Assembly (NCBI GenBank): GCA_963765935.1
Contig: CAVXXX010000001.1
Span: 1,426,001-1,490,000 of the forward strand
Source: JAMXLG01 sp963765935
GTDB taxonomy: Bacteria; Vulcanimicrobiota; Vulcanimicrobiia; Vulcanimicrobiales; Vulcanimicrobiaceae
Reading direction: 5' to 3'
Length of the DNA: 64,000 nt
Within the stretch, counting starts at the first letter, position 1; each line of letters opens with the position of its first letter. This document shows positions 17,323 through 25,592 of the stretch, piece by piece. Below the pieces are notes generated by a model that was not told the origin of the DNA, searched no databases, and worked only from the letters and a program-made list of their open reading frames with translations. The position numbers and the translations under genes were made by a program.

Positions 17323-18438
17323 ATGGAACAGCTTCGCGTCTTGCACATCCTACCGTCGGCGCACGGCTACGGCGCAGAGCGCCAAGTCGTGGAGTTGCTC
17401 GCCGGGATGCGCGCGGACGATATCAGCACGGGTTTGCTGACGATCTATCATACCGACGTCTCGAACATCGACGCGCTTCCGTTTCGGATGCTTTCGGCCG
17501 GGCGCCACAGTCGCGCGGACAAATTCTTCTTGCCGCGCCTCGTGCGGGAAATCCGGGCGTTCCGCCCGCATGTCGTGCACACGCACACGCACGTAGGGAA
17601 ATACTGGGGACGCGCGGCCGCGATTCTCGCCGGCGTTCCGCACATCGTGCACACCGAACACAATCCGTGCGATCCGCGACGTACGCGCTTCGAACGATTC
17701 GCCGATACGTTTCTCAATTCGAGGACCGAACGCGTCGTTACGTTCTTCGGCGAACAGGCGACCTTCCTCAGCACGACCGATGGTTGGCCACGTGAAAAAT
17801 TCACGCTGATTCCCAACGGGCTTGCGTTTCCGGTTGCGTCGGACGGCACGCGCGAGAATGCTCGCAGCGTTGTGAAGCTGCCCGACGATCGATTTGCAAT
17901 CTTTCTCATTGGGCGCATGGAGTACCAAAAGAACCATGGCCTTGCGCTCGAAGCGCTCGCGAAAATGCGGCCGGACATGCGCGCGCGGACCCTGCTCTGT
18001 TTCGCAGGTTCAGGCGAACAGGAATCGGCGCTTCGCGCGCGATCCCACGAGCTGGAGGTCGACGAATTCGTCCGCTTTTTCGGCTATCGCCAAGATCTTC
18101 GCGAATTGTTGCCGGCGGCGGACCTCGTGCTGATGACGTCGTGGTTCGAAGGCATGCCGCTCACGCTGCTCGAGGCGATGTCGTCCGGCGTTGCGGTTCT
18201 AACCACGCCGTGGACCGGCTCCCGCACGATGCTCGGCGACGGACGATATGGTTTCATTACGCGCTCGTACGATGCAACAGACGTTGCGCGTGCGCTCGAG
18301 CGCGTGATCGAACATCCCGCTGCTCGCGACTGCGTTGCACGCAACGCGTACGAGTTCGTGCAAGAATCGTACAGCATCAGCCGCATGATAGCGGCGCACG
18401 TGGATCTCTACCGCGATCTCTGCGCGGTTGCATCATGA
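17323..18438 (+). CDS. Family 4 glycosyltransferase
   Basis: Protein of 371 residues with a GT-B fold. The N-terminal half has LHILPSAHGYGAERQV (acceptor loop) and THTHVGKYWGRAAA. The C-terminal donor domain has LIGRMEYQKNHGLAL and the E-x7-E motif in SWFEGMPLTLLEAMSSGVAVL. It would add a sugar from a nucleotide donor with retention of anomeric configuration to the lipid-linked oligosaccharide. The start is the ATG two bases after the glycosylphosphotransferase stop; a longer frame upstream would run through that gene. The end overlaps the next glycosyltransferase by ATGA. Confidence 0.9.
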   Translation: MEQLRVLHILPSAHGYGAERQVVELLAGMRADDISTGLLTIYHTDVSNIDALPFRMLSAGRHSRADKFFLPRLVREIRAFRPHVVHTHTHVGKYWGRAAAILAGVPHIVHTEHNPCDPRRTRFERFADTFLNSRTERVVTFFGEQATFLSTTDGWPREKFTLIPNGLAFPVASDGTRENARSVVKLPDDRFAIFLIGRMEYQKNHGLALEALAKMRPDMRARTLLCFAGSGEQESALRARSHELEVDEFVRFFGYRQDLRELLPAADLVLMTSWFEGMPLTLLEAMSSGVAVLTTPWTGSRTMLGDGRYGFITRSYDATDVARALERVIEHPAARDCVARNAYEFVQESYSISRMIAAHVDLYRDLCAVAS

Positions 18439-19655
18439 ACGCGCGCGGCCGTCACCTCCTCGTCATCGCTTCACGGTATCCATTCGGATATCAAGAGTCG
18501 TATCTGAACACGGAGCTCGACGAACTTCGCCACTATTTCGACCGCGTGACGATCGTGCCCGTTCGTTCGCCCGGCGGTGTTCGACGTCATACCGTTCCGG
18601 AGGGCGTCGACGTGCTCGAATGGCCGGTGCTCGATATCGAGATCGTAGCGCGTGCCGTCGCTGCGGTGTGTGTTGCGCCGCTGAACTGCGCCTCGTCGAT
18701 CGTCGAACTGATCGCATCGCGCGATCCCGGAAAAACGAAAAACCTCGCGATCCTTCCAAAGGGCCTCGCACTGGGGCAATGGGCGCGCGAACACGCCGTT
18801 ACACACCTGCATGCATACTGGATTTCGACGCCTGCAACCGTTGCGTTCATTGCGGCATCGATTGCCGAACTTCCGTGGAGCGCAACCGCCCACCGCTGGG
18901 ATATCTACGAAAAAAATGCATTCGATGTTAAAGCCCGAGGAGCGAAATTCGTGAGAACGATCTCCGATCGTGGAACGCGCGATCTACTGGCGCGCATGCC
19001 GTCGCTCGCGTCGCGGATCGTCGAAATTCGGCTCGGCGCAAACGTGCCTTCGATGCAGCGCGCGAGCTCGACGTCATCGCGGCCGCCGCTTCGCATTGTT
19101 TGCCCCGCCGCGCTCGTTCCCGTGAAGGGCCACGACGATCTGCTGCAAGCCATCTCGCTCCTGAAAGGACGCGGCGTTGCCGTACATTGCGTCTTTGCGG
19201 GCAGCGGTCCGTTGCGCCCCATGCTCGAGTCGCGCGCGCGAGAACTGGGCCTCGAAAACAGCGTGCAATTCGCCGGCCACGTTCCCCAGCACACGCTTCA
19301 TCGTTGGTATCACGACGGCAGTGTCGATGCCGTTGTACTCACCAGCCGCGCGGACGGCGAGATGATGATGGAGGGACTTCCATCGGCGCTCATCGAGTCG
19401 ATGGCGCACGGCGTTCCGACTGTCGCAAGCGATTCCGGCAGTATTTCGGAACTGCTCGACGGCAGCTGCGGATATCTTGTAGCGCCGGGATCGCCGGAAG
19501 CGATCGCCGCCGCGCTTCAACAGGTCTATCTCGATCCGCATGACGCCCGCAATCGCGCGGATCGCGGATACCTTCGCGTCAAGGCCCTCCACGACGTCCA
19601 CACACAGATGCGCAAGCTTGCATCGGCATTTCTCTCGCAGGGAGTACTCGCATGA
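18435..19655 (+). CDS. Family 4 glycosyltransferase
   Basis: Protein of 406 residues starting MNARGRHLLVIASRYPFGY. The C-terminal Rossmann domain has VKGHDDLLQAISLLKGRG and EGLPSALIESMAHGVPTVAS, the GT4 donor-binding E-x7-E motif. Its N-terminal half includes ITHLHAYWISTPATVAF-like sequence (AVTHLHAYW), seen in colanic-acid-type glycosyltransferases such as WcaL. It starts by ATGA overlap with the previous GT4 and ends by ATGA overlap with the nucleotide-sugar dehydrogenase, so all three are co-translated. The transferred sugar cannot be read from sequence. Confidence 0.88.
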   Translation: MNARGRHLLVIASRYPFGYQESYLNTELDELRHYFDRVTIVPVRSPGGVRRHTVPEGVDVLEWPVLDIEIVARAVAAVCVAPLNCASSIVELIASRDPGKTKNLAILPKGLALGQWAREHAVTHLHAYWISTPATVAFIAASIAELPWSATAHRWDIYEKNAFDVKARGAKFVRTISDRGTRDLLARMPSLASRIVEIRLGANVPSMQRASSTSSRPPLRIVCPAALVPVKGHDDLLQAISLLKGRGVAVHCVFAGSGPLRPMLESRARELGLENSVQFAGHVPQHTLHRWYHDGSVDAVVLTSRADGEMMMEGLPSALIESMAHGVPTVASDSGSISELLDGSCGYLVAPGSPEAIAAALQQVYLDPHDARNRADRGYLRVKALHDVHTQMRKLASAFLSQGVLA

Positions 19656-20929
19656 ACGTTGCTGTCATCGGCCTCGGTTATATCGGACTGCCGACTGCTG
19701 CATTGCTCGCTGACGGCGGACACTGCGTGTACGGATACGATGCCGATCCACACGTGCGGCGTTCGCTGAAATCGCTCAACGGTTTCGCTGCAGAACCAAG
19801 TGTTCGCCGTGCCGTTGAAGAGGCGATTACCGGGCGTCATCTTCACATCGTCGATCGGATTCCTACCGCCCGCGCCTATATCATTTGCGTGCCGACACCG
19901 ACGCACGAAGGTAAGCCCGATCTCCAGTACGTCGAAAGTGCGGCGCGCGCGGTAGCGCGCGTCGCGCTTCCGGGATCGATCCTCGTGCTCGAATCGACCG
20001 TACCGCCGGGTACGACGGAGCGCATCTTCGAGACCGCGCTGCGAGCAGAAGGACGAACGATCGACGATTTTCACGTCGCTCATTGCCCAGAACGCGTGAT
20101 TCCCGGCGCAATCGTGCGCGAGCTCCGCACGAACGCGCGCGTCGTCGGCGGCCGCCGCCCTGAGGACGCGGTCATCGTGCGCGATATCTATGCGTCGTTT
20201 TGCCAGGGAACGATTTCACTCACGACCACGGCTGTCGCTGAGTTCGTAAAGGTTGTCGAGAACACGTTTCGTGACGTCAATATCGCCTTTGCGAATGAGC
20301 TCGCAATCTTCTCCGAAGAGCTCGGTGTGGACGTCTGGGAGACAATCGCACTTGCGAACGCGCATCCGCGCGTCAATATTCTCTTACCCGGACCCGGTGT
20401 GGGGGGTCACTGCATTCCGGTCGATCCGCACTTTCTTTCCGACGCGAACCCGTTCGTGACAGAATTGATTCAGGCGGCGCGGCGCATCAACGAACGCATG
20501 CCTAATCGCATCGTCCGGCGCATCGGCCAGCTTGTCGGTCCAGGAAACGGACAGAAAATCACGTTGCTCGGCGCCGCATACAAGGCGGATGTCGATGACG
20601 GACGTGAAAGTCCGACGCTTCGCATCGACGCATTGTTGCGCGATCGCGGTTACGTCACCGCAATTTACGATCCGCTCGTGCGCTCGTTCCCGCGCCCTCT
20701 CTGCGACACGCTTCGCGAAGCCGTCGAGGACGCCGAAGCGCTGGTTCTAGTCACGTCGCACCAAGTGTTTTCCCGCATCACCCCCGCTTCCATCGGACCG
20801 CTCATGCGTTCGTGCCGCCTCGTCGATACGCGGAATATTTTCGATACCGTTGATTGGCGCAACGCCGGCTTCGAATGCTACACGCTAGGACGCCCGATGG
20901 AACGCAGTCGAGAAATGGAGTTTGCATGA
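19652..20929 (+). CDS. Nucleotide-sugar dehydrogenase (UDP-N-acetyl-hexosamine 6-dehydrogenase, WbpA/WecC type)
   Basis: Protein of 425 residues of the UDP-glucose/GDP-mannose dehydrogenase superfamily. The NAD site is VAVIGLGYIGLPTAALL. STVPPGTTE, the central-domain helix EFVKVVENTFRDVNIAFANELA, and GPGVGGHCIPVDPHFL with the catalytic Cys are all present, followed by the C-terminal UDP-binding domain. The VPTPTHEGKPDL form and GHCIPVDPHFL favour N-acetyl-hexosamine substrates (UDP-GlcNAc or UDP-ManNAc) over UDP-glucose. It would give the uronic acid that the Gfo/Idh, aminotransferase and acetyltransferase products at 9759-12632 can modify. It overlaps both neighbours by 4 bp. Confidence 0.9.
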   Translation: MNVAVIGLGYIGLPTAALLADGGHCVYGYDADPHVRRSLKSLNGFAAEPSVRRAVEEAITGRHLHIVDRIPTARAYIICVPTPTHEGKPDLQYVESAARAVARVALPGSILVLESTVPPGTTERIFETALRAEGRTIDDFHVAHCPERVIPGAIVRELRTNARVVGGRRPEDAVIVRDIYASFCQGTISLTTTAVAEFVKVVENTFRDVNIAFANELAIFSEELGVDVWETIALANAHPRVNILLPGPGVGGHCIPVDPHFLSDANPFVTELIQAARRINERMPNRIVRRIGQLVGPGNGQKITLLGAAYKADVDDGRESPTLRIDALLRDRGYVTAIYDPLVRSFPRPLCDTLREAVEDAEALVLVTSHQVFSRITPASIGPLMRSCRLVDTRNIFDTVDWRNAGFECYTLGRPMERSREMEFA

Positions 20930-21903
20930 TGAAACGCATCGCACTTGGGTTTCCCCTCTCATGGACGCATCGCCGGGCTTGTTCGCTGAGCGCGATCGCA
21001 GGCGCCGGTCGAAGCCCTTACTTCATTCGCTGGGATCCCGGGCGCGGTGTGTACGGTGAAGATTGGGACGAGAACCCGCGAGATGAAAACGGCGTGATGC
21101 TTACCGGACCGGAAGGACACTATCACGCAATCCGCATCTCGCAGTTCGCGCTTCACCTCCACGAACGTTGGTGCGTCAAGAACGACGAAGCAGCCCGCGA
21201 AGATTTTCTGAAGCAGGCGATATGGTTGCGAGACAACCAGGAAACACAGCCTATTGCCGGCATGTACCGATTCAATTTCCCGTGGCCGAAATACGGAGCG
21301 CGCGCCGGATGGGTGTCGGCCATGGCGCAAGGCGAGGCCATCTCGACGCTACTGCGCGCGGAACATGTTTCGCCCGGAAAAGGATTCGCCGACGCGGCCT
21401 GGCGGGCGGCGGAGCCGTTTCGCTACGATATTCCCTCAGGCGGCGTCGTCTGGCGCAACGGCTCGAACATCTTCTTCGAAGAAGTCGCCAACGTCAACGC
21501 ACCGCACATTCTCAACGGCTGCATCTTCGCACTATGGGGATTATGGGAACTCTGGGTGAGCTCGCCCCAAGCGTGGCAAGGTGAATTGGTCGAGCGTTGT
21601 GTCGAGACGTTGCGGCGCTGGCTGCCGCTCTACGATACGGGCTGGTGGACACTGTACAGTCTCATGCGTAACCCAACGGGACGCTCGCATCTGGCTACGT
21701 TGAAATATCACGCTTTTCACATCGCTCAGATGAAAATTCTCGGCGCGATGTTCGACGAGCCGGATTTTACGAAAGCGGCGGACCGTTGGACCTCGTACAT
21801 CGACGAGCGCTCTTCGCGCGGACGGCTCCTGGCATCGACGATGATCAGCCTTCCCGAGCGCTTTTTGCATCTCGATACCGTGGCAGGTGGCGCACATACG
21901 TGA
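20926..21903 (+). CDS. D-glucuronyl C5-epimerase family protein
   Basis: Protein of 325 residues matching the C-terminal alpha/alpha-barrel domain of heparosan-N-sulfate-glucuronate 5-epimerase. Visible hallmarks are YRFNFPWPKYGA, GWVSAMAQGEAISTLLRA (animal Glce enzymes carry a nearly identical SAMAQG-AIS segment), DTGWWTLYSLM and LKYHAFHIAQMKIL. The family inverts C5 of glucuronic acid to iduronic acid within a polymer. There is no signal peptide, so it may act on lipid-linked repeats in the cytosol. The start is the ATG at 20926 (ATGATG), with an ATGA overlap to the dehydrogenase stop, and the end overlaps the next gene as GTGA. Confidence 0.88.
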   Translation: MMKRIALGFPLSWTHRRACSLSAIAGAGRSPYFIRWDPGRGVYGEDWDENPRDENGVMLTGPEGHYHAIRISQFALHLHERWCVKNDEAAREDFLKQAIWLRDNQETQPIAGMYRFNFPWPKYGARAGWVSAMAQGEAISTLLRAEHVSPGKGFADAAWRAAEPFRYDIPSGGVVWRNGSNIFFEEVANVNAPHILNGCIFALWGLWELWVSSPQAWQGELVERCVETLRRWLPLYDTGWWTLYSLMRNPTGRSHLATLKYHAFHIAQMKILGAMFDEPDFTKAADRWTSYIDERSSRGRLLASTMISLPERFLHLDTVAGGAHT

Positions 21904-23165
21904 AGATCGCACTCGTCTCGCACTTCTATCTTCCTGAAGCGTGCGCGGCGGCGAATCGCGTCGCTTCCCTTTCCCACGCTCTTATCGAGTCCGGACACGA
22001 CGTCACAGTCGTTACGAACGCCCCATCGTTTCCAGCGGGCCGCTTCGCCGAGCGACAACGGTTTCCGGGCACCGAAGAGATCCTCGACGGCGTGCGCGTC
22101 GTGCGCCTGTGGTCGTTCTTGCCGCAACGCTTTCCCGGAAAACGGCTCGCCCACTGGCTCTCATCATCGCTTGCCGCAACTGCGTATCTCGCGCTCTCGC
22201 GCAGACGCTACGATATCATCGTCACCAGCCTCCCGCCGATTACCCTCGCGCTTCCCGCGCTTGCCGGCGCATTGCGGCATCGCGGAGCGCTCGTCGTCGA
22301 CGTGCGCGACGTTTTTCCCGATATAGCGATCGCGATGGGAGCATGGAGCGCGCGCAGCCCACAGGCGCGGATCTGCGAATTCATTGCGCGCACGCTCTAC
22401 CGACGCGCCAATCTCACAATTGCCGTAACGCCTACGGCACTCGCTCAGATCGGAGGCCGCGGCGTCGATCCGGACCGCTTGATGCTTGCACCGAATGCTG
22501 CAGAAAGCGCCAACGCAGAAGTGATTCCGGAGCAACGCGACGGCATCTTCACAGCGACCTACGCGGGGAACCTTGGCGTCGCGACCGATGTGGACATTTT
22601 CGCGGACGCCGCGGCGCACTTGCGCGACGTCCCGATTCGCATCGAGATCATCGGTGACGGCGCTGAACGCGCGCGGTTGGAAGAACGCGTGCGTAACGAA
22701 GCGCTTACGAACGTGCATTTCCGCGGCAGCGTTCCGCGCGCCCAAGCAATGGCCGCAGTCGCGGGGTCCGATGTATCGATCGTCCCACTGCGCAGCGGAA
22801 TCGAAGAGAGCGTTCCAACGAAGCTCTACGATTCTGTTTCGCTCGGCGTTCCGGTCGTGATCGCTGCCGGCGGCGAAGCGCAGCGCGAAGCACTCGAACT
22901 CGGCGCCCGCTGCGTTCCCTCTGGAGATGCTGCAGCGCTTGCCGGCGTCTTACGCGAGCTCGCCGCGTTGTCCGCGACGCAACGTCGTGAGATTGGAACC
23001 GAGAGCCGGCGACGGTTGTGCGATCGCGCCGATCGTGCCGGCGTCATGGCGCAAGTCGCGCTGCGCATCGGTGCTTTGAGCACCGGCTTTCGCGAGATTG
23101 CCGAGCATGATGATCAACATCCATACCATCCACGCGTACTTGTAGGTGAACAAGTCGATCGTTAG
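21900..23165 (+). CDS. Family 4 glycosyltransferase (WcaI/WbuB-like)
   Basis: Protein of 421 residues from a GTG start in a GTGA overlap with the epimerase stop. The N-terminus VKIALVSHFYLPEACAAANRV is typical of WbuB/WcaI-like transferases, and the donor domain has TYAGNLGVATDVDIF, IEIIGDGAERARLEE and the acidic IEESVPTKLYDSVSLGVPVV. It completes the plus-strand exopolysaccharide operon. The last 216 bp, including the final 20-30 residues of plausible protein and a tail rich in His and Arg, run antisense to the 3' end of the O-antigen-ligase-like gene, so the C-terminus may have been extended by loss of a stop. Confidence 0.87.
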   Translation: MKIALVSHFYLPEACAAANRVASLSHALIESGHDVTVVTNAPSFPAGRFAERQRFPGTEEILDGVRVVRLWSFLPQRFPGKRLAHWLSSSLAATAYLALSRRRYDIIVTSLPPITLALPALAGALRHRGALVVDVRDVFPDIAIAMGAWSARSPQARICEFIARTLYRRANLTIAVTPTALAQIGGRGVDPDRLMLAPNAAESANAEVIPEQRDGIFTATYAGNLGVATDVDIFADAAAHLRDVPIRIEIIGDGAERARLEERVRNEALTNVHFRGSVPRAQAMAAVAGSDVSIVPLRSGIEESVPTKLYDSVSLGVPVVIAAGGEAQREALELGARCVPSGDAAALAGVLRELAALSATQRREIGTESRRRLCDRADRAGVMAQVALRIGALSTGFREIAEHDDQHPYHPRVLVGEQVDR

Positions 23166-24410
23166 CGACACGGTGATAACGCCGAGAAACGCCGCTTCGA
23201 GAGCAATCCGATGGTCGTACCACTCACTCTCCGGCGGGATCGAACGCAGGATTTTGACGTTGAGCCAAAACCACGCGATCATGATCCCGAATCCGATAAC
23301 GCCCAATTCGACGACGTAGTGCAACACGAGATTGTGCGCGGGACTATTGAAACCGAACGGATATGTCTGATGGATTCTGAGGTAGAAAATGTCATATGCG
23401 TCGGGAAAATTGCCGACGCCGTATCCTTGAATCGGCCGGTGCTTGGCCGCCTCGGCGCCGACTTTCCATATGTCGGCACGTCCCGCGCCGCCGGTCGAAA
23501 AGAGCTTCGAGAACCGGTCCCACATCGACGACTGCATGGACAGCAGCGCAACGCACAGTACGGCAAACGGCACGAGCAGTTGCGCGCGATAGCGAGAGCG
23601 CACGGCGAAATACGCCATTACCAATCCAAATGCGAGAAGCGCCTCGCGCGAGCCGCTGACGACGATCGCGACCGCGAGCACGCTCAAACCGCCGAACGCG
23701 ACCGTTTTGATCAGCGCTCGTCGCGATCGAAGTCCCCACATCGTGATGAGCGCCGCCGGGAAGAGCAGCGCGTCACTGAAGTGGTTCGGATCGATCGTCG
23801 CTGAATCGGTGTGCAGTACCAAACGGGCTTTTTCGGGATCGGCCGAGAGCGACGGATCGTGATAGAACAGATTGATTCCATAGAGAGCGGCGGCAATACC
23901 ACCAAGCACCACGAGCAACATCGTCGTTTTGAACTCGGCACGGTCGGGCGGCGCAATCGCGAGAATCGCGTAGAGCCCAAAGAGCGCAACGTACGTGGGC
24001 ATGATCTTGAACGAGTCGCCGTTATCGAGCGACCACGTGATCGTCATCGCCATCCAGGCAAGAAGCCCGAAGAGCACAAACACCGGCGGCCCCGGGGCAA
24101 CGAATTTCTGGCGAGCGAGCAGAGCCAGAAAGAGCGCGACGGCCGCGACCATCCCGACCAATTTGGTGAGGGTGCCGAACGAGCCGATTTGAAGCAGATT
24201 ATCGAACGGAACCAGCACGATGTAGATACCGAACGGCAAAATGATCGGCCAGCGTAACCACAGGACAAATGCGACTGGGCCGCCGACCAGCAGCATCAGT
24301 AAAATCCGCCCGAGCTGCGTGCCCGAGCCAAGCGCATAGGCGGCGAAGATGTAGGCGACCGCGAGCACCGCTACAAGGGCATAGCGAAGCGCGGTATTTG
24401 TCGTGCTCAC
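22950..24410 (-). CDS. O-antigen ligase/polymerase (Wzy_C) family membrane protein
   Basis: Protein of 486 residues with about 11-12 hydrophobic helices and one larger loop near residues 310-375 containing GRADIWKVGAEAAKHRPIQGYGVGNF and PFGFNSPAHNLVLHYVVELGVIGF. This is the RP-x-x-GxG...HN...E signature of Wzy_C proteins that ligate or polymerise lipid-linked glycans on the outer face of the membrane. It is the likely polymerase for the locus. The start is GTG; TATACT on the minus strand lies 8 nt before it, indicating a very short leader. Its 3' end overlaps the convergent glycosyltransferase by 216 bp. Confidence 0.9.
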   Translation of the reverse strand: MSTTNTALRYALVAVLAVAYIFAAYALGSGTQLGRILLMLLVGGPVAFVLWLRWPIILPFGIYIVLVPFDNLLQIGSFGTLTKLVGMVAAVALFLALLARQKFVAPGPPVFVLFGLLAWMAMTITWSLDNGDSFKIMPTYVALFGLYAILAIAPPDRAEFKTTMLLVVLGGIAAALYGINLFYHDPSLSADPEKARLVLHTDSATIDPNHFSDALLFPAALITMWGLRSRRALIKTVAFGGLSVLAVAIVVSGSREALLAFGLVMAYFAVRSRYRAQLLVPFAVLCVALLSMQSSMWDRFSKLFSTGGAGRADIWKVGAEAAKHRPIQGYGVGNFPDAYDIFYLRIHQTYPFGFNSPAHNLVLHYVVELGVIGFGIMIAWFWLNVKILRSIPPESEWYDHRIALEAAFLGVITVSLTIDLFTYKYAWMVWMLIIMLGNLAKAGAQSTDAQRDLRHDAGTIGAIAQPSPALGSNLTTLRRGQRGELA

Positions 24411-24519
24411 GTGCTTGTAGTATAGGCCACCTCGCCGCGGCCCGCAGCGTCCGGACGTCTCATCGATGGGACGAAGGCTTCATGAATTCGGTCCGGCGCG
24501 CTCGGCATGGACTTTCCAG

Positions 24520-24525
24520 TACAAT
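24520..24525 (+). promoter_or_regulatory. -10 box TACAAT, 6 nt before an ATG (leaderless type)
   Basis: TACAAT followed by exactly six bases and the ATG at 24532. Transcription starting at the usual 6-7 nt distance would begin at the start codon itself. No ribosome site is present. Confidence 0.5.
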
Positions 24526-24531
24526 CAATCC

Positions 24532-24768
24532 ATGACTCAAGCCGCAGAGCTCCGGCCGCTGGACCTCGCCCGGTCGATCGCGAACCGCGAAGCCGCGCAC
24601 GCGCGCAAGATCATCGCGCGCTTGCAGAAATTGCGCCCGCTCGATTCCGTACGCATCCTGGACATCGGTGTGCCGCATGCTCCGTCCGGGGTCGTGCGAA
24701 GCTCCTACGCAACAAAATTGATCGCGGACGTCGTCGTGCCCGGCTGTTCGTACGCCGCGATCAAATAG
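24532..24768 (+). CDS. Hypothetical 78-residue protein
   Basis: Small ORF from ATG 24532 with no recognised domain. The first half is a charged amphipathic helix (residues about 10-40, SIANREAAHARKIIARLQKL) and the second half contains VRILDIGVPHAP and a hydrophobic strand LIADVVVPG. It ends 70 bp before the decayed amj gene and could be a truncated remnant, but a TACAAT box six bases before the ATG supports expression. It is not similar to a family I know. Confidence is low because it is short and stands in a region of gene decay. Confidence 0.4.
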   Translation: MTQAAELRPLDLARSIANREAAHARKIIARLQKLRPLDSVRILDIGVPHAPSGVVRSSYATKLIADVVVPGCSYAAIK

Positions 24769-24837
24769 ACTCGATCGCCGTGGATTTTTGGACGTGGCAC
24801 TTGATAGTCGCGATGCGATCAACGGCGTCGTTCAGGC

Positions 24838-25582
24838 CTTCACATTGCAGCATATGCTGCTCGTCTTGCAGGCGCGCTTTCCGGGCGCGCGGCAACCGCA
24901 ATGTCACTCTTCAACATTTTCGTTACGAGCAGCCGGTTTGCGCAAATGATCTACACGCCGGTGCTCGGCTCGTTATCGGACCGCACTACCCTCGCGACGA
25001 TCGGCTCGTTCCAATGGCAATTGCGCGCTGATCATCTTCGCCGGGATGGCAGGAGCAATCGCCGGAACATTTCTGATTCCCACGTTCGTCACGCTCTACG
25101 TCCACGCCATCGGCGGGCCTCGAGCGTCACGGTAGCGTTCCAAAGCCGCTCTCGCCGTCTTTTCGCGCGACGCACCGCAGCGCACTCGGTCCGTGCATTA
25201 ACCTTCGACATGTCGATGCTGCGGCGCGCATGCGCTGGTAAAGTGCCCAAAGATGTGCTCCTTCTCAATACGTTCGTCACGTCTATTTACGGTGTCGGCA
25301 TGTGTCCGCCGGCATACGCGAGCGTTCTCGCGCCGGCGGCGGCGCGTACAGCGCTTCTCTCTAGCGGTCTCGTCAATGGCTTCGCAACGATCGCATATAA
25401 CATCGTGGTCGATCCCGCATCAGCGATCGTCACCGATCGTGCGGCGCGCGGCGAACGCAACATCGATGAAGTTCGCGCCCTGGTCGCTGGCCTTTCCGAT
25501 CACAGCGATTCTCGGCTTTTTGCTCTCGCAGCTGTCTACTCGTTCCCGCGAGCGATCTAATCGAGAGCGGCCGCGCGACTGA
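24838..25582 (+). pseudogene. amj: Decayed amj (lipid II flippase family, DUF2837) with several frameshifts
   Basis: Three reading frames together spell an Amj-type membrane protein. From 24838, in frame with 24901, the translation gives LHIAAYAARLAGALSGR and then SLFNIFVTSSRFAQMIYTP. From about 25028 the +1 frame gives LIIFAGMAGAIAGTFLIPTF before a stop. From about 25241 the original frame resumes with VPKDVLLLNTFVTSIYGVG and LVNGFATIAYNIVVDP. The C-terminal FPITAILGFLLSQL is again out of frame (near 25495). Amj is an alternative to MurJ for moving lipid II across the membrane. The gene appears non-functional or damaged by sequence errors; it lies beside the exopolysaccharide genes. Confidence 0.75.
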
Positions 25583-25592
25583 TCGCCGGCCG

